Below, one piece after another: positions 20,853 through 32,273 of a DNA stretch of 64,000 bases. The notes below the pieces were generated by a model. That model was not told where the DNA came from and searched no databases. It saw nothing but the letters and a program-made list of their open reading frames with translations. The position numbers and the translations under genes were made by a program. The stretch lies in the NCBI GenBank assembly GCA_034096865.1, contig JAWQFJ010028385.1, positions 16,782 through 80,781 on the forward strand. Reading direction: 5' to 3'. The stretch's first letter is position 1; each line of letters starts with the position of its first letter. The stretch comes from Theodoxus fluviatilis (lineage: Eukaryota; Mollusca; Gastropoda; Cycloneritida; Neritidae).

Positions 20853-21423
20853 AGCCTCAGGAAACTGGGTCTTGTAGAGCTACTTCGTCTGCTGCCAGAA
20901 GTCTCGTTTCTGTGGCAATCGCAGCACGCCCATAGCCAAGCAGAGAACAATGAATGTCTTCATTTCGATCATGTTCACGGGTGCCCATCTATCACTTGGT
21001 GAAGGATTTTGCCGCTGCTGGTGTGTATACCTAATTGTCTCGGTCACAAACTATTCCACATGGCATCATCGAATATTTTGGAGAAAGCCTCCAGTGGTTT
21101 TGAACCAGCCTGAGAATTTTTCAGGCCAGCCTTTCGACGAAAATCATGGCGGAGGCGTGGTCTAAAGTTCTCGTACTTCCACTCTCCCTGGAATCCTTCG
21201 AACTCCTCTTTGACATCCTCCTCCTCCAGAAACTCAAGACACTCCTGCGACTGTTCTGCACCCAAATGATCGCTACAGTAGTCTCCCGAAAGTGCTTCGA
21301 ACTCCTCATCTGAATCAGCTTCGATATCACTCCCTTTGCTGATCGCTGCAGGATCGTCAGCCATGTTGCGCATGATAAGGTCTCTCCACAAAAACGATCG
21401 TTTCTCCGCTTGTAATCATTCAA

Positions 21424-21870
21424 ATTTCACTCCTTAAATGTGGGAAGGAAGTGTGTTTATTTGGCTACCCTGAATGCTTGGTATCTGCCACGTCACATCT
21501 GTGACTAAATTTAGGAAATGCGATGGAAGTATGCTCCACCAAATTTAATACCGAAGTTCGATCAACAACTCTATTTCTTTTTTCAAAACTCAAGTGAAAA
21601 TAAAATCAAATTTCAGCTCCTACTTGCTCGATTTTCGATCTGTAAGTGCTGAAAGAAAGCGGATACACTAAGCTTTCCAGCATGCCTAGTGTCTCTTTCA
21701 TGTGATATCAAAGACTATTTTTAGAACAGCAATCGGAGTGGAGTACTATCAAATGCCACGCGGGTTTTCGGTGACAAATAAACTTTTTTTTCAAAACCTA
21801 ACGGATAAAAATTTATTTCTCCACTCCTACTTGCTTGAATTTCACTTTGACGTCACTAGAGGTAAGTGCT
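21424..21870. repeat. Sequence with a diverged direct duplication upstream of element 4
   Basis: Two similar stretches (about 21565-21660 and 21765-21870) share TTTTTTCAAAAC, CTCCTACTTGCT and GTAAGTGCT words. No gene is seen. Confidence 0.5.
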
Positions 21871-22046
21871 TTAATTCTCTTACCACCGGTACCTTGGACA
21901 AAAAACCTCACCCTAAATCCCACAAAAAGGGAACCATGTAAATTTTAACGGTTACCTTTAAATTTAAAAAAATTTAATAACTTTTTTTTTTACAAAAGTT
22001 TTAATACCTTCCTTTTGATAACACATTTCTTTTATATAAGAAATGC

Positions 22047-22792
22047 CAGGGTTCGTACAGGTCATGGAAAACCTGGAAAGTCATGGAATTTCAATTTAAG
22101 TCATGGAAAGTCATGGAATTTAATAAAATTTAAAAAATAAATTAAAAAAGATGTTTTCTAGGGTGTGCTTCGCGTGATACTCTCAATCTATTTTTACATG
22201 CTGTGAACGACAGGAAAACGTGCCCTTGCATCCCATTGGTTAATTTTGAAGGCTCATTTGTCTTCTGCTTCCTGATTGGTTCTTTGGCTAGGTGACCTGG
22301 TTTCATTTCCACGCCGGTCGGGTCAGTTGGTTCAAACGAGGGGAAAGTGAAAAGAGCTTGTTTTGTTTGTGGTGCAGTGTTTCTACCCAGAAGGTGTCCA
22401 GTCAGTCCTGTGGATGGCAAAATGACTGGAACTGTGAACTCAGCTCACTGCACTGTTGCACCTCTGCCTCAAAATGAGACATCTCACTGACAACATCATC
22501 GACATCACTGGCTGCCATTCTCTTGGCTGCTAACTGGGCTTTGTTATTTTGGTGCAGATCTTTCTTCACAAAGTCATTTGGAGACATCCAGCTCAGGTTC
22601 CTGGCAAGGCCATATCTGATGGAGCTTTTATCCAGAACTTTCTGCACAAGAGCCTGCGTGAGTTTGGTCGTGCGCCATACACTTTTCTCTTTAAAACTGT
22701 CATGTATCACAGTACGCTAAGTAATGGAAAATGTTATTGAGGCTCATGGAAAAATCATGGAATTTTGTATCTAAAAATCTGCACGAACCCTG
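22047..22792. mobile_element. Inverted-repeat DNA element with AATGC duplication
   Basis: The ends CAGGGTTCGTACAG (22047-22060) and CTGCACGAACCCTG (22779-22792) are inverted with one mismatch. The flanks 22042-22046 and 22793-22797 are both AATGC. TCATGGAA(A/T) words are repeated next to both ends. A minus-strand frame (22402-22710) may be a captured or degraded coding fragment. A 5-bp duplication is not the usual hAT 8 bp, so the superfamily is open. Confidence 0.75.
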
Positions 22793-23096
22793 AATGCTCA
22801 TCTTTCCTTTGAGGCTCAAATAATGGGCACAAAAAATTGGAATTCAGAGTTGCTAAGAATCTCTGAAAAGATGCAGTCGCTCAACCCTCGGTTCCCTTCC
22901 CAAAACAATTATTATGACATCTTATCTAGACTACAGCCACAATCTAGAGCCCCTGCAAGTGAAGAGTTAACTTACCCTTGACCACACACACCGCCTTATG
23001 ATTAAAAACAGTACCTCAGAAGGAAAGATCATAGCGAACAAAATCAAAACGAAATAGAGACAATTTTTATAAGAACATTTTGATTGTGAAGAAGAG

Positions 23097-23282
23097 TTAG
23101 ATTTCTTTGGCAGGGGTGACTTTCCACACTTGGTCCTCATAACTCTCTTCCGCCTGCTTTTTTAAACAGCATTCATACAAGTTCGTCTGCTCCGCAACAT
23201 GTTGGAAAAATGAATCATCTAGAGATGATTCAAGAAAATCAGAGACTGACTCACTGACAAGCATGTCGTGAAGCACGCCCAC
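23097..23282 (-). pseudogene. piggyBac-like transposase N-terminal remnant
   Basis: Encodes DDSFFQHVAEQTNLYE and WKVTPAKEI, the region just before the piggyBac core. It then stops at 23097, and the catalytic core is absent. Confidence 0.7.
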
Positions 23283-23949
23283 TTCCTCCTCAAACTTCTC
23301 TAGTGTGATCCGAGTCGGATTGCGGGTCCATTTAATCGGAGATGATCGCTGTCGACTTAGCTAGTCTGAATCTCGATCTAGGTTACTCTTATTGTCCTAT
23401 TCCAGGTCAAACGGCAGTAATTCAACGCTTTCTGCATTGCTATCTTCACAAAAAAACATGCAATGAGCCCTGGCTGGGGCTCCCCCGACATTGTGATGTA
23501 AAAAAACTTTTAAAAATTCACTCGATCGCCAGAAATTAACAATCGAAATGGCAGACGATGGCCTATTCACTGCGGAGCTAATGCTGGAAATCTCTTGATA
23601 TTACCATTACCAGGGGAAACATGGCAGCTTCCAGTGTAAGTGTGGTGTCATGCGGGACGTGCCAGGACATCCAAGGGAGAGAATAACCATTTTTTGCGGG
23701 ATGCACCAGGACGTCCGGTGGTAAGAGGGTTAAAATTTTAATATAAATTGGCTTCAGTGCCACTTGAAATTAGTACTTGAAAATTTAAATGTAAATGACA
23801 AGAATTCTGCTCTGCTGAAGTGTTACTGGGTGAGCAATGTTGTAATGTCTGAAGCATCCAATGCAGGACGGACAAACAAGTTATATTCATAACATTTATA
23901 ACTGACTTTTTTTCTTTTCTTGGAAAGTTCCCACAACACTTATTCTGAG

Positions 23950-26205
23950 TAGGCCCAGGCTGACGGAGGTACTGAGGAGACGTCCTTTGGAATGTTTGAG
24001 TCTAATGTGCTATCAGCTAGGACTTGTGACTGACAGATGTACTGAGGAGTTGCTATCAGCTAGGACTTGTGGCTGACAGATGTACTGAGGAGTTGCTATC
24101 AGCTAGGACTTGTGACTGACAGAGGTACTGAGGAGTTGCTATCAGCTAGGACTTGTGGCTGACAGAGGTACTGAGGAGTTGCTATCAGCTAGGACTTGTG
24201 GCTGACAGATGTACTGAGGAGTTGCTATCAGCTAGGACTTGTGGCTGACAGAGGTACTGAGGAGTTGCTATCAGCTAGGACTTGTGGCTGACAGATGTAC
24301 TGAGGAGTTGCTATCAGCTAGGACTTGTGGCTGACAGAGGTACAGAGGAGTTGCTATCAGCTAGGACTTGTGACTGACAGAGGTACTGAGGAGTTGCTAT
24401 CAGCTAGGACTTGTGGCTGACAGATGTACTGAGGAGTTGCTATCAGCTAGGACTTGTGACTGACAGAGGTACTGAGGAGTTGCTATCAGCTAGGACTTGT
24501 GGCTGACAGAGGTACTGAGGAGTTGCTATCAGCTAGGACTTGTGACTGACAGAGGTACTGAGGAGTTGCTATCAGCTAGGACTTGTGGCTGACAGAGGTA
24601 CTGAGGAGTTGCTATCAGCTAGGACTTGTGGCTGACAGATGTACTGAGGAGTTGCTATCAGCTAGGACTTGTGGCTGACAGAGGTACTGAGGAGTTGCTA
24701 TCAGCTAGGACTTGTGGCTGACAGAGGTACTGAGGAGTTGCTATCAGCTAGGACTTGTGGCTGACAGAGGTACTGAGGAGTTGCTATCAGCTAGGACTTG
24801 TGGCTGACAGAGGTACTGAGGAGTTGCTATCAGCTAGGACTTGTGACTGACAGAGGTACTGAGGAGTTGCTATCAGCTAGGACTTGTGGCTGACAGAGGT
24901 ACTGAGGAGTTGCTATCAGCTAGGACTTGTGACTGACAGAGGTACTGAGGAGTTGCTATCAGCTAGGACTTGTGGCTGACAGATGTACTGAGGAGTTGCT
25001 ATCAGCTAGGACTTGTGGCTGACAGAGGTACTGAGGAGTTGCTATCAGCTAGGACTTGTGGCTGACAGATGTACTGAGGAGTTGCTATCAGCTAGGACTT
25101 GTGGCTGACAGAGGTACTGAGGAGTTGCTATCAGCTAGGACTTGTGGCTGACAGATGTACTGAGGAGTTGCTATCAGCTAGGACTTGTGGCTGACAGAGG
25201 TACAGAGGAGTTGCTATCAGCTAGGACTTGTGACTGACAGAGGTACTGAGGAGTTGCTATCAGCTAGGACTTGTGGCTGACAGAGGTACTGAGGAGTTGC
25301 TATCAGCTAGGACTTGTGACTGACAGATGTACTGAGGAGTTGCTATCAGCTAGGACTTGTGGCTGACAGATGTACTGAGGAGTTGCTATCAGCTAGGACT
25401 TGTGGCTGACAGAGGTACTGAGGAGTTGCTATCAGCTAGGACTTGTGGCTGACAGAGGTACTGAGGAGTTGCTATCAGCTAGGACTTGTGGCTGACAGAG
25501 GTACTGAGGAGTTGCTATCAGCTAGGACTTGTGACTGACAGAGGTACTGAGGAGTTGCTATCAGCTAGGACTTGTGGCTGACAGAGGTACTGAGGAGTTG
25601 CTATCAGCTAGGACTTGTGGCTGACAGAGGTACTGAGGAGTTGCTATCAGCTAGGACTTGTGGCTGACAGAGGTACTGAGGAGTTGCTATCAGCTAGGAC
25701 TTGTGACTGACAGAGGTACTGAGGAGTTGCTATCAGCTAGGACTTGTGGCTGACAGAGGTACTGAGGAGTTGCTATCAGCTAGGACTTGTGACTGACAGA
25801 GGTACTGAGGAGTTGCTATCAGCTAGGACTTGTGGCTGACAGATGTACTGAGGAGTTGCTATCAGCTAGGACTTGTGACTGACAGAGGTACTGAGGAGTT
25901 GCTATCAGCTAGGACTTGTGACTGACAGAGGTACTGAGGAGTTGCTATCAGCTAGGACTTGTGGCTGACAGATGTACTGAGGAGTTGCTATCAGCTAGGA
26001 CTTGTGACTGACAGAGGTACTGAGGAGTTGCTATCAGCTAGGACTTGTGACTGACAGAGGTACTGAGGAGTTGCTATCAGCTAGGACTTGTGACTGACAG
26101 AGGTACTGAGGAGTTGCTATCAGCTAGGACTTGTGGCTGACAGATGTATGGAGGAGTAGTCCTTTGGAATGTCTGAGTCTAGTGAGCTATCAGCTAGGTC
26201 TTGTG
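23950..26205. repeat. Satellite: about 50 tandem copies of a 43-bp unit
   Basis: Units begin GCTATCAGCTAGGACTTGTG and recur every 43 bp from 24009 to about 26158. They differ mainly at two sites (G/A after TTGTG, and G/T in CAGAxGTAC). A rarer TACAGAG variant appears at the units starting 24310 and 25170, exactly 20 units apart. Both edges carry a longer version with TCCTTTGGAATGT and TGAGTCTA. Since 43 is not a multiple of three and stops occur in all frames, it is non-coding. Confidence 0.97.
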
Positions 26206-27364
26206 ACACCTGAACTCACTGCCTACCTCGTGTTCGAAAGCCCTACGTGACTTGATTGGAGAGTGACATGATTATGCCCATTTTCTCTCCACGTCACATC
26301 CACTTCTTGTTCACTGTCCTAGACATACAGCAGAATCATCAATCACATCGCCCTAGCTTCCATCTTCAGTCTTGTCAAAAACACCAACACTTACACTGAC
26401 TAGATCCACGGTTGGGAGTGAATTAATGCGACCACATACGTGGACCTGCCCACTTCTAGTTGGCAAGTTGGCTCGCTGTGACGGTTATGCCCTTTGGACT
26501 GTGGGTTCAGCCGCTCTGCAGAGATGTGGCATTTGAACCTTCACCTTGTTCGTGGATCTTGACCTAGATCCTGTGTCAACCTACCTGTGTACCTCATGTT
26601 GGCTCAGTAAGGGCTACAGAGGTCTTTGGCTGTAGAATTTTGGAAAGGATTTTGCATCTTTCCATTGAGAGTGTCCCTTTCCTCCTTGTTAATGGTCCAC
26701 TTTCAGTATGCCATCAACATTTTTTCAGATGAGGCATGTGTGTGTGTGTGTGTGTTCTTTTCCTTGGGGGGGGGGGGGGGGGGGGGGGGGGCATTTTCCT
26801 AGGATTTCATTTATATTTGTGACCTGTTCTCATGAAATGGTGAATAAGTCATGCCACTCAATTCAGCATTACATCCTAAGACAGTGGCTGGGGAGTTCAG
26901 TCCTGATGAAACCGCTTCTTTCTTTCTTTCATAAATGAGTTATATTTGCATCAGTGTATCTTACATCTTTCGATTGCAACCAAATTGTTTGGTGACATTT
27001 TAGAGAGTGATTTTGCTGATTTTTAACTTGATTTTTCTCAAAATTGTTACTGCTACCTTGATATGCCAAAGGCTACAGTTTATTTGTAGAAAACTTGCCT
27101 GCAGTTCTTGTTGCAAGCATTGTGTTTGAAGCTGCCTGATCCAGAATTAGGCAAGGTGCTTATATCTTGTTGTTCCTTCCAAGCCAGGAGTTTGAAAAAT
27201 GGACAAGGGTGAGGGCAGCAGAAGTATCCGGCACCACAGATAACCTGTGCATGAGCTAATGTCAGATGGGAATGCTCCATTAGAATGGAGATGGATTTTT
27301 TGGTCTGTGTTAGCATCGGGAGCCACTGGAAGATAATCTAGTAATCTAGTGGCTTATTGTCTTG

Positions 27365-27398
<34 letters not shown>

Positions 27399-29160
27399 TG
27401 ACTGGGACTCATTCAAGACGGGCCATTTTGGCCCAGCTAGAGAAAACCCTTTTCTAAGCTTTAACTATTTAAAAAGAAAAATATTGTTAAAAACCATAAT
27501 CACAGTTAAACTTTGAAGTTTTCAGAGTTTATTTTAAACAATGGTCCACTGCATTGATCTTTCAAAGTTTGAATCCCTGATCAGGGATGTTCGTCTTGAA
27601 AGGTTTTGTGCTGCTGATTCCTGATTTGGGATGTTGTTCTTGAATGAGTTAAAGGGTAAACTATTTCAGCCTCCAATAGGGGTAATAAGCTTTTTAATGA
27701 TCCTTTTTCTGTAGGTTTACCAACCCGGTGCATTTGTCTCATCTTGGGTTTACCGACTTCATGGACAGTTTGTCATGGGCAGTTTATGACCCAATGTGAA
27801 TACAAAATACAAACTCAACATTTTGTAATAGCTTTCGTGTTTTGAGAAGTTCCTTCATTGAGTGGAATTTCTTCCGCATGTTGTTTGAAAATGTGTATCT
27901 TGCTCTTGACGGAATCAGAAATGGATATCCTCTGAATTCTTGAGGAAACTGTCCAATTTATGAGTTTTTTGGGGGTTATTTCTGTACTAATATTTGTTCA
28001 TTGTCTGGGTGCACTGTTCATGGAAAGCTGCGTGTTTTTCCTCCATTTGAATAATACTTCCATATTCTTGAAATAAAAATCCTCGTTAAGGAAACAAAAT
28101 GTTTTTGTTATTTGACTTTCTTTGCCTAAATTTCCATAACACTGCTTTGTCATTTTTGTCATGTGGAGTACAATGGACTGTGCCAGGTGCCTTGTCTTGG
28201 ATCAGCGAACCCCAAGATGCTCCTTCCTGTTTGAAGATGCATCTGTGCTGCACTCTAGGGTGCCAGTCTGAGCTGCCTTTTGTCTTACTCCAGTGTGTGC
28301 AGTTGTTGCATGCAAGGGTGCCGTCACAGTCACCCACCACCCATGCATCCCCTTCTCCAATCGGATGTGATGGAACATGAGGGATACAGATGCAGGTTAT
28401 GTCTGCTTTTGAAGTTTACTAAAAATGTTTTGCCCTCGGCACAACAATCATAAATGATCAGTGAATTTCCACAGCCCTTTTCAGGGCTAGGCAACACTGA
28501 GAAAGAAGCAATCAGTGGGACTTATTATCATGATATACTTTACACTTAGTTTCAATCCAGCCCCGGCAACAACCCCCTTTTCACATTATAGATGCCAACC
28601 ATAGGTTGCTGTATTACAATCCAAGTTTAACATACAGCTGTTTGGGCTAGATGCCCAGTTTCATGAGCTTCAACTCATGGTGCAAGAAACTGTTAGGTCT
28701 GGCTTCATGGGCTTGATTATAGAAAATCCCATGCAGCGTGCTGTACACCTCGGCAACACATCTGCTACAGAGAGAAATTTTTAAGGCTTGACAAAGCTCT
28801 TGCTTAACTAAGTAGCAACATGTGCTTGCTGTTCGGCAGACCTTTAAGACATGCCGTGCCATAGTCTGAAGAAAAGCCACCAAGATCACGGCTCATAATC
28901 AAGCTGCAGTTGGTATTTGGACCTGAATTCCCACTACAGTTCTCCATATGGGTTGGAGGTAAGAATTGACACACCACATCTCCCTACGCTATTCGCAAGA
29001 GGTGAATAACTAGGGACACCATGACTTGCTTTGCATTTACTCTAAACTGTTCTAGTGATTTTCATGCTTAACGGCCTTAAAATTATAGCCTAAGGCTGAT
29101 AGGCCGTAAAACACCATCCATCCATCCCACTACAGTTCAACTCATAACAGTGGTCTTGAT
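26206..29160. other. Gene-poor stretch
   Basis: Contains a GT run (26737-26755) and poly-G tracts at 26766-26791 and 27368-27396. Short frames near 28100-28380 and 28647-28889 have no recognisable domain. Confidence 0.4.
28977..29125 (-). repeat. SINE-like repeat (GGCCTATCAGCC family), fragment 1
   Basis: TCCCTACGC...TTCGCAAGAGG followed by GGCTGATAGGCCGTAAAAC matches, in inverted orientation, the copies at about 36690-36890 and 60060-60450. A GGCCTATCAGCC/GGCTGATAGGCC hairpin is characteristic. Confidence 0.65.
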
Positions 29161-29161
29161 G

Positions 29162-29230
29162 CCCCCCCCCCCCCCCCCCCCCCCCCGCCCCCCCCACCCC
29201 ACCCCCCCCACCCCCCCCCCCCACCCCCCG
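29162..29230. repeat. Poly-C tract
   Basis: A C-rich tract of about 65 bp with only a few A or G interruptions. Confidence 0.95.
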
Positions 29231-29425
29231 TACTATAGTCTCTGGTTGCTCATGACTACCCTGGCAAGGCCAGCGATGTAGGTTCCTGGAGGTCAGCAGC
29301 CAGGTGTTCCAGCCAGTGAAGAGACAAGGAACATCTTCGTTGGACAGCTACCTTGTCCAACAGCATCGCAGCCCCTAAATTTTCCACTGGCAGAATCTGC
29401 ACAGGGCAGCAGAGACAACTCCAAC

Positions 29426-30276
29426 AAGAAGGGCAAAGCCCATACGACTCACATGCTTGACCTTGACCTTTATATGACCTTGACCTTCAGGTGACCGTCA
29501 AGGTCAAACAACTAAACCTACCAATGACATCATACACAAAGAAATGCTTTACACATTTTTCCTACCAAAATACATGTGACCTTGACCCAAGGTCAAGGTC
29601 ATCCAAGGTCATGCAACACAAAGCTGTTAATTCAAGACATAGGAAGCACAATGGTGCTTATTGGCACTTTCTACCATGAGATATAGTCACTTTTAGTGGT
29701 TCACTACCCCATTTTGGTCACATTTCATAAGGGTCAAAGTGACCTTGACCTTGATGATATGTGACCAAATGTGTCTCATGATGAAAGTGTAACATGTGCC
29801 CCACATAATTATTAAGTTTGAAACAGTTATCTTCCATAGTTCAGGGTCAAGGTCACTTCAAAATATGTATACAATCCAACTTTGAAGAGCTCCTGTGACC
29901 TTGACCTTGAAGCAAGGTCAACCAAACTGGTATCAAAAGATAGGGCTTGCTTTAACCTATATACCACTTGTAGCTAAGGTCGCCATTCTCAATAACGTGG
30001 GAGAAAATGTGAAAAATGACTGTTTTTGAGACCACATTTATGGCTCCTGTGACCTTGACCTTGAAGCAAGGTCAAGTCACTATGTATGTTTTTTGAGGCC
30101 TTGTCATCATACACCATCATGCCACATTTGGTGTTGATAGACTTAATAGTCTCCGAGAAAAATCCAACGTTTAAGTTTTTTACGCCCGGACGGACGGACG
30201 CCCGGACGGACGGACGGACGGACGGACAGACGAAACGGCTCAGTACATAGACTCACTTTTGCTTCGCATGCGAGTC
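29426..30276 (-). mobile_element. AGGTCA-rich element, copy B
   Basis: Full-length copy in reverse orientation, from AAGAAGGGCAAAGCCC to GCTTCGCATGCGAGTC, with a GGAC-rich microsatellite at 30185-30230. Several TGACCTTGACCTTGA blocks lie inside. Confidence 0.9.
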
Positions 30277-31550
30277 AATAATGCATAAAAACTACTTGCA
30301 ATAGAGCAAGGTTTGTTGGAACTGCTTTTCTCATTTGTCCATCAAGTCTTGGAATAGCATCATAAGTTTGTCCTGAGATTGTCTCCTAGCATCAATGGAT
30401 TCAATGTGTGACTGGAGACCCAGATGTTCCGAGTCTGAATACAGGCAGCATAGCAGCACACTGAGCATACTTTAAGTGGTGTTGCACAAAATCACAATCC
30501 CAAGTCAATCTGAAAAGTTTATAGAATTTTGGTTTTAAGGCTTCCGCAGTTATGAAACCATTGCCAAATCTTGCAACACACAAATCAGTTCTAGGGGGAG
30601 CTACACCAGCTTCCTCAACCAGCACGAGAGCTACACCCAAATCCTGGATCTGCTCAGTTCATCCACAGGAGTCCAGTCCAATCCACCTCCCTACCTTCTG
30701 TCACCATGTCACTTTTTACAGGACTACCAAGTGTATTTCACCTCTGACTGCACATGCTTGCTGTATGACGAAGTCTAGTGCCAAGACCTATGGGTCCCCA
30801 TAGCAGAGTAAAATGCTGATGGCTTTCAGGCATATCATGAACTCACAGCCAAATGAACCAAGCAGTCAAGAGATGTCGTGCTTAAGGCAACAACAAAGTT
30901 GTGGTCAAGGTAAATTGGAAGAAAAAAAGAGGGGGTCAGTGGGTAGGCACGACTCCTTTATTAATGTGACCAGCTTGCATACAGTTGTGTGTGTAAGGAA
31001 ATGTCATGTATGGATTCATCTGAACATGTAATCACATTTCTCTTTGGCTGATAGCTCTTACATATATAACTAGTGCTCATAGGGACTGCACACGATTTGT
31101 GTTTATCTTCAAATTCATTTTTTCATTTCTTCAAGACTGAAAAAAGTCGAGTCGGCAGGAAAAAAATTGGGTTATTTAGTACATTAACCACAACTAGTTT
31201 ACCATAACAAGAATGTCCTACCAGCGGCAGCAGGCTCCTACAACTCCAGATGCCTTCTTCACTGCAGCCACCTTGGTCATACAACATGCTCAGGCCATTG
31301 GCAAATGTGCCACTTCACTCTCATCCAGAAGAACCAACTGACCATCCAACTTCATAGGCAAATGAATAAAGCACAGTGACTTTCTGACCACTTTGCAAGC
31401 ACAAGCATGGGAGGCTGCATCATCCCGCAGCACTACCATGCCATTACTATGGAAACATCACTCCATGTTAGGGGCCTACTGTCATTCAAATGTCGGAAAT
31501 GGTCTAACAGAACACCCAAGAGCTCCAAAGCCAATTCCTCAGCTTGGCGA
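30277..31550. other. Unannotated sequence downstream of COX5A
   Basis: No exon or repeat family recognised beyond short uninformative frames. Confidence 0.35.
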
Positions 31551-31556
31551 CAAGCA

Positions 31557-32126
31557 TTTATTTCAATAGTTTGTTTCAAAATACAGAACAACCTTCAATC
31601 TAAGATTTCAAAGTTGTCACATAGTAAAGTTCTGGGTTGCTGTCAGTAACAAACAGTCACTAAATGGGATATCATTCACTGAAGACTGGCATTCAAAGCA
31701 GGCGTTTTCACAGATAGAATCAACTGTCCCGACAATAGGTGATCAAGCACCATGCACTCTGCTCAGACAATACAATAAAGAGAGAGAGAGTGAGAGAATA
31801 AAAAGACTGACAAATGTCAACCGGTTTCACAACAAATAGTTTAATAAAACCTCTGATACACATTCTCTCAATCAAGTCGTAACAGGGTTGTCCCTGGACT
31901 GTTGCCGGTCTTCAGTGCACACTACAAAGCTTGTTGATTGGACAAAAAGCATGGACAGTCCAGACCAGCTTGTTGATTGGACAAAAAGCATGGACAGTCC
32001 AGACCAGCTTGTTGATTGGACAAAAAGCATGGACAGTCCAGACCAGAGACCCGGACCCAATGGAAGTCCGTGGCGGATGGCGAGGGGCTGGACATCAAGA
32101 CAGATACTAGAGCTGCTAAGGAGGGG
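31557..32126 (-). other. COX5A: Probable COX5A 3' UTR
   Basis: The sequence follows the COX5A stop codon. A minus-strand AATAAA (plus-strand TTTATT near 31559) could be the polyadenylation signal. The length is an inference. It contains a 39-bp tandem triplicate. Confidence 0.45.
31929..32045. repeat. 39-bp unit in three exact tandem copies
   Basis: Units start GCTTGTTGATTGGACAAAAA at 31929, 31968 and 32007. They lie within the probable COX5A 3' UTR. Confidence 0.95.
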
Positions 32127-32273
32127 TTACATGTCAAATACACTCCTCAGGGCCAGCTCAGGTTTGTTGTAGCCCATCTCGGCAGGCGTCAGAATGCCCA
32201 GTTCCTCCAGTGCGGGCTTGATCTCGTGGTGGAGGTAGGGCCAGATCTCCTGCACCCTGTTGCCACACTTGTC
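32127..32273 (-). CDS. COX5A: COX5A exon 4
   Basis: Acceptor GCGCAG before 32273 and stop TAA at 32129-32127. It encodes [20 protein letters not shown] and the [12 protein letters not shown] end of the protein. Confidence 0.95.
   Translation of the reverse strand, partial: DKCGNRVQEIWPYLHHEIKPALEELGILTPAEMGYNKPELALRSVFDM

Larger units (their letters stand above)
14613..21391 (-). pseudogene. piggyBac-like transposase of element 4, split by a nested element
   Basis: The minus-strand coding order is: acidic N-terminus (from about 21363, MADDPAA), core at 20852-20063, then after a 5-kb insertion the C-terminus at 14990-14613. Catalytic aspartates are seen in VDESMV, YFMDNFY and KGVDLLDRM. Coding breaks at 20063 after SKKWWRR and resumes at 14990 with IFFFILTVSCYNAF, the usual continuation in piggyBac. 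The tail has the CKEC...CKQC...CF zinc-binding pattern. Damage includes a frameshift near 21050, an in-frame stop near 20890 (QQTK*LYK), a frameshift near 20270 and a stop just before SKKWW that looks like CGA to TGA decay. Outer inverted repeats were not found. Confidence 0.88.
21875..23729 (-). mobile_element. piggyBac-like element 5, internally deleted
   Basis: TTAA at 21871-21874 and 23730-23733 flank inverted ends that share CTCTTACCACCGG (left from 21877, right ending 23727). The 1855-bp unit keeps only an N-terminal transposase remnant and hosts a second inserted element (22047-22792). Confidence 0.85.

Noticed and set aside
23950..26205. CRISPR-like regular repeat array
   Set aside because: Units are directly adjacent with no unique spacers, and the genome is eukaryotic. 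It is a satellite.
28099..28380. Possible exon on the plus strand
   Set aside because: No domain and no matching splice partner was found in the surrounding sequence.
29491..29679. Repeated small proteins of the type [24 protein letters not shown] and [15 protein letters not shown]
   Set aside because: The same frames appear in every copy of the AGGTCA-rich element and drift with it. They are translations of non-coding repeat, not a gene family.
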